Assembly (NCBI RefSeq): GCF_000026225.1
Contig: NC_011740.1
Span: 4,464,001-4,528,000 of the forward strand
Length of the DNA stretch: 64,000 bases
From: Escherichia fergusonii ATCC 35469
Lineage (GTDB): Bacteria; Pseudomonadota; Gammaproteobacteria; Enterobacterales; Enterobacteriaceae
Direction: 5' to 3'
The notes under the pieces are model-generated. The model made no database searches, was not told the DNA's origin, and saw only the letters and a list, made by a program, of their open reading frames with translations. Shown here piece after piece: positions 61,550-64,000 of the stretch (position 1 is its first letter; each line of letters opens with the position of its first letter). The position numbers were made by a program, and so were the translations under genes.

Positions 61550-61578
61550 GAAAACCCGCTGATGAGCGGGTTTTTGTG
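61550..61578 (+). terminator. tR'-like terminator
   Basis: AAACCCGCT and AGCGGGTTT form a stem around GATG, followed by TTGTG. Likely the terminator overridden by Q. Confidence 0.75.
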
Positions 61579-61860
61579 CTTTAAATAGGGTAATAGAGAT
61601 GTTGAATCTCATTCCGGGATTCATGTTTGTTTACTTATTATTTATCGGGTGACTTTGCCTGATGTTTAAAATGTTTTCTTCCAGTACTATGTCCCTAGAT
61701 ACAATGAGTCTGCATATTACATTATTAGCAGAGCTATTACGGTCAAAGTACAGCATAAGCTTTAAAAGCCAATCAACCAGTCATCAAGACAGACGGGGTT
61801 ATTCATGAAAACTCTCCATGTTTGATTCGATGGGGCCTGAAATTAAAGCTTTAATATAGC
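61579..61860. other. Non-coding stretch between late terminator and cspF-like gene
   Basis: 282 bp with no credible ORF. It may hold leader RNA transcribed from the late promoter; nothing else was recognised. Confidence 0.35.
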
Positions 61861-62073
61861 TCATGAAAGGTAAACATTGGCAGCTGAAGGGCCACGCAGA
61901 CCATTTATCCGGCAAAATTCCACGCGTAATCCGGTGGTAATTTCTTCTGCATCGCGGAGATTGAGCGCTGAAACATGAAGCTGGACATCGATACGACCAT
62001 CGGATGGGGTGATAAGACCCTTGCCGCTTTTGCCGTCAAAGGTTTTGACAATTCCTGTCATTTTACGGGACAA
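61861..62073 (-). CDS. cspF: Cold-shock-like protein (CspF/CspH type)
   Basis: 70-residue OB-fold protein similar to CspF of the K-12 Qin prophage ([20 protein letters not shown]). RNP1-type residues are altered compared with CspA, so RNA binding may be weak. Divergent from cspB. Confidence 0.85.
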
Positions 62074-62215
62074 AAAAAAATTCCTTAATACTGATAACTG
62101 GGCGCACTATACACACGTTCCTGAAGAAAGCTATAGTTTTTTGATGGGGTTGAAGATGGCTGGATGTCTAAAATAAACATTGCTTCATATGTTCAACTAT
62201 GCGTTAATGATTGCG

Positions 62216-62375
62216 TCGGTTTGAAGAACAGACGATATACGAAGTAGTTTACTAAAGCAGTTCTCATTTCAGGTGTTATTCACTTATTCCTTCTTTGAGT
62301 CTCTCCAATTAAGTACGAAGTCGTTTCTGTTATACAAGCCATTTATGCCGAAAGGCTCAAGTTAAGGAATGTAGA
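62216..62375 (+). promoter_or_regulatory. cspB long 5' leader with cold box and upstream translation-enhancer
   Basis: CGGTTTGAAGAACAGACG (about 62217) resembles the cspA cold box CGGTTTGACGTACAGACC. GCCGAAAGGCTCA at 62347-62359 resembles the cspA upstream box GCCGAAAGGCACA. The distance from cold box to ATG (about 160 nt) equals that of cspA mRNA. Confidence 0.75.
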
Positions 62376-62591
62376 ATGTCAAATAAAATGACTGGTTTAG
62401 TAAAATGGTTTAACGCTGATAAAGGTTTTGGCTTTATTTCTCCTGTTGATGGTAGTAAAGATGTGTTTGTGCATTTTTCTGCGATTCAGAATGATAATTT
62501 TCGAACCTTATTTGAAGGTCAAAAGGTTACCTTCTCTGTAGAGAGTGGTGCTAAAGGTCCTGCAGCAGCAAATGTCATAATTACTGATTAA
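62376..62591 (+). CDS. cspB: Cold-shock protein CspB type
   Basis: 71-residue CspA-family RNA chaperone. RNP1 is KGFGFISP and RNP2 is VFVHFSA. It is nearly the same as CspB of the Qin prophage as I remember it, and its leader has cspA-like cold-shock control elements. Confidence 0.92.
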   Translation: MSNKMTGLVKWFNADKGFGFISPVDGSKDVFVHFSAIQNDNFRTLFEGQKVTFSVESGAKGPAAANVIITD

Positions 62592-62685
62592 AATTCATAG
62601 TTTGTCTGTATACGATAACGAAGAAGGCTGATGCCTGAGTGGAGATACAGACAGAGTGGTGAATATTGGATCTCTTTAATAAATA

Positions 62686-62850
62686 GTAAGGAGGTCCAAT
62701 ACATGAAACAATGGCCAGCATATTTGGCAATAACTTAATCAGGAAAAGTATGCTAACCATTGTGGTGAAGTGCAGGTTTGCTGCATGAATAGTTTTACAG
62801 CAGAAGCTAACTGCTGGCATAGCAAAACAAAGTGCGTAAGTGGATGACTC
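62686..62850 (+). other. Chain of three tiny ORFs with a perfect Shine-Dalgarno
   Basis: AAGGAGGT at 62688-62695 precedes ATG 62703 (11 codons, MKQWPAYLAIT). Then ATG 62750 (12 codons) and ATG 62785 (20 codons, MNSFTAEANCWHSKTKCVSG) follow, the last overlapping its predecessor as ATGA. The terminator at 62868 closes the unit. No homologues recognised; may be decay or a micropeptide cassette. Confidence 0.4.
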
Positions 62851-62867
62851 CCACAAAAAGTACCACA

Positions 62868-62898
62868 ATATTAAACCCGCTCAGGCGGGTTTTTTATT
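62868..62898 (+). terminator. Terminator
   Basis: AACCCGC and GCGGGTT form a stem around TCAG, followed by TTTTTATT. Confidence 0.85.
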
Positions 62899-62954
62899 AT
62901 CTGCTTTAAATATGTTATTAAAATATAAAAAATACTTGTTACGAATAAAATCAA

Positions 62955-63125
62955 TCAAGCTACAGCTTTAAGATTTGTCTGGAATACTTTGTTGCAATGA
63001 GGGCAGATCAAAAGGGCACCTTTTTGTACTCTTGAAAAACTGTGTTCTGACTCTTGGGTGCAGTTTGGGCAGGAACATTTAACGAGATAATTACGGCGTG
63101 ATTTTGAGTCTTTACGTTCTGACAT
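62955..63125 (-). CDS. ynfU: Small zinc-ribbon protein, YnfU-like
   Basis: 56 residues from ATG 63125 (MSERKDSKSRRNYLVK). Two CxxC pairs (CSCPNC and CPHC) imply a zinc ribbon. It resembles the YnfU protein of Qin. AGGAAAAGCC precedes the ATG. The upstream Met at 63176 adds 17 non-conserved residues. Confidence 0.75.
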   Translation of the reverse strand: MSERKDSKSRRNYLVKCSCPNCTQESEHSFSRVQKGALLICPHCNKVFQTNLKAVA

Positions 63126-63343
63126 AGGCTTTTCCTGTATAAATGGCCGTATACAGTACACTAAATATGAAAACATATCTCGTATTATTATTTAATATAT
63201 GATTTTCTTTTAAAATAATTACCCACATTTTTAATGTGTCTGTTTTTTAGCGCCGTTGAGAACAACGTTTGCTATAAAAACTAACCCATAGACTCCGATC
63301 TTTTCAAACATATTGCACCATCTGTGTACATCGGGGTGAGGAT

Positions 63344-63559
63344 ATGAAATCAATGGATAAGTTAACAACAGGTATCGCCTATGGCACATCGGCTGGTAAT
63401 GCTGGTTTCTGGGCATTGCAGTTACTCGATAAAGTAACTCCGTCACAGTGGGCTGCAATCGGTGTGCTGGGTAGTCTGGTTTTTGGCCTGCTGACGTATC
63501 TGACAAACCTTTATTTCAAGATTAAAGAAGACAGGCGTAAGGTTGCGAGAAGAGAGTAA
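63344..63559 (+). CDS. Pinholin (phage 21 S-type, dual start)
   Basis: 71-residue holin resembling the S protein of phage 21 and EssD/EssQ. The start reads MKSMDKL, the dual-start motif that yields antiholin from Met1 and pinholin from Met4. TM1 (TTGIAYGTSAGNAGFWALQL) is a glycine/alanine-rich signal-anchor-release segment, and TM2 (AIGVLGSLVFGLLTYLTNLY) is the pore helix. It opens small channels that depolarise the membrane and activate a SAR endolysin. Confidence 0.9.
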   Translation: MKSMDKLTTGIAYGTSAGNAGFWALQLLDKVTPSQWAAIGVLGSLVFGLLTYLTNLYFKIKEDRRKVARRE

Positions 63560-63563
63560 TCCA

Positions 63564-64000
63564 ATGACACAAGACTATGAACTGGTTGTGAAAGGAGTCC
63601 GCAATTTTGAGAATAAAGTGGCGGTAACTGTAGCCTTACGGGACAAAAAACGCTTTGACGGTGAAATTTTTGACCTGGACATCTCGCTGGACCGTGTTGA
63701 AGGTGCCGCGCTGGAGTTTTATGAGGCAGCAGCCAGAATGAGAATCAGACAGGTATTCCTGGATGTTGCTGCCGGGTTATGTGTAGGGGATGAGCAGTCG
63801 CCGGAAAAGCGCCCCATAATTTTAGAGGCGCAGAATGTGTGGATAACCTACAAAGGAAAGCTACCGGGAAGAATTACTGGTTCTCTGAAGACGCCGCCGA
63901 CGGCATTGCGGTCAGAAAAAGATGATATTGAATCGCCCATTGAAAAACTGGAGGGCAGCGTCGCTGATCTGAATAAAAAATTGTCGGTGCTGATCCCTTC
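63564..64000 (+). CDS. DUF1327/YdfR-like phage protein (partial, runs off window)
   Basis: Open frame from ATG 63564, 4 bp after the holin stop codon, with no stop before the window ends (145 codons visible). The first 80 residues (ELVVKGVRNFENKVAVTVAL and RVEGAALEFYEAAARM) resemble YdfR of Qin. The remainder (from about residue 88) does not match the short YdfR I remember and may be an extended C-terminus. A SAR endolysin would be expected nearby. Confidence 0.75.
   Translation, partial: MTQDYELVVKGVRNFENKVAVTVALRDKKRFDGEIFDLDISLDRVEGAALEFYEAAARMRIRQVFLDVAAGLCVGDEQSPEKRPIILEAQNVWITYKGKLPGRITGSLKTPPTALRSEKDDIESPIEKLEGSVADLNKKLSVLIP

Overview
The window is enterobacterial chromosome, almost certainly Escherichia. 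The aga, gar, exu/uxa, yqj, opgB-dnaTC and rsmC-holD-rimI-yjjG genes are all recognisable, usually full length, and in E. coli-type local order. Several proteins (GarL, GarR, YqjG, OpgB, YjjQ) differ from the K-12 sequences I remember by several percent, and whole K-12 blocks are missing. This suggests a divergent E. coli lineage or a close sister species rather than a K-12-like strain. All K-12 comparisons are from memory; no search was run.

Layout. (1) 1-7843: a complete N-acetylgalactosamine cluster: kbaY (cut by the window edge), agaS, agaA, the PTS genes agaF-E-W-V, kbaZ, and the divergent repressor gene agaR, with AgaR-type operators at both promoter regions. (2) 7898-8697: the yhaV/prlF toxin-antitoxin pair. 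(3) 8846-13111: a reduced galactarate operon. garD, garL and garR are intact, while garP and garK survive only as C-terminal tails; rnpB (RNase P RNA) follows. (4) 13289-32602: yhaK, yhaJ, yhaH, yqjG-F-K-E-D-C, mzrA-yqjA, exuR, exuT, uxaC-uxaA, ygjV, sstT, alx with its pH/Mn-responsive leader, ygjR, a nonsense-mutated ygjQ, ygjP and rlmG. The tdc/cyu block expected between rnpB and yhaK is absent. (5) 32603-33636: an AT-rich orphan membrane gene and a 42-bp near-perfect palindrome, at an apparent rearrangement junction. Genes on the left belong near 69 min of the K-12 map and genes on the right near 99 min. (6) 33637-48907: opgB, yjjA, dnaC-dnaT, yjjB-yjjP, an inserted pobA-araC-type regulator pair, yjjQ-bglJ, fhuF/yjjZ with Fur boxes, three tandem leucine tRNAs, an orphan immunity-like pair, rsmC, holD-rimI-yjjG. 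(7) 48908-64000: the first 22 codons of prfC, interrupted by a lambdoid prophage that runs past the window end.

The prophage has integrase, an flxA homologue with a flagellar sigma-28 promoter, an excisionase-like gene, yfdR-yfdQ-yfdP homologues, and a hairpin-rich non-coding stretch. A LexA-like repressor and Cro/CII-like switch follows, then a replication gene carrying origin-like iterons, then PerC-like, LexA-DBD, RusA, KilA-N and DUF968 genes. Antiterminator Q is followed by a late promoter and terminator, cold-shock genes with a cspA-type leader, a phage-21-type pinholin and a YdfR-like gene.

How the genes work together. The left part is dominated by sugar and sugar-acid catabolism: amino sugars (aga), galactarate (gar) and hexuronates (exu/uxa), each next to its own repressor gene or with recognisable operators. 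The middle holds replication-restart and ribosome-modification genes. The right end is a prophage whose immunity, replication and lysis modules follow lambdoid order. The most interesting signals are the junction near 33 kb, the matched loss of garP and garK down to short tails (the garK tail overlaps the rnpB promoter), the iterons inside the phage replication gene, a DnaT-like C-terminal tail on that phage protein, and the hairpin cluster at 53.7-53.9 kb.
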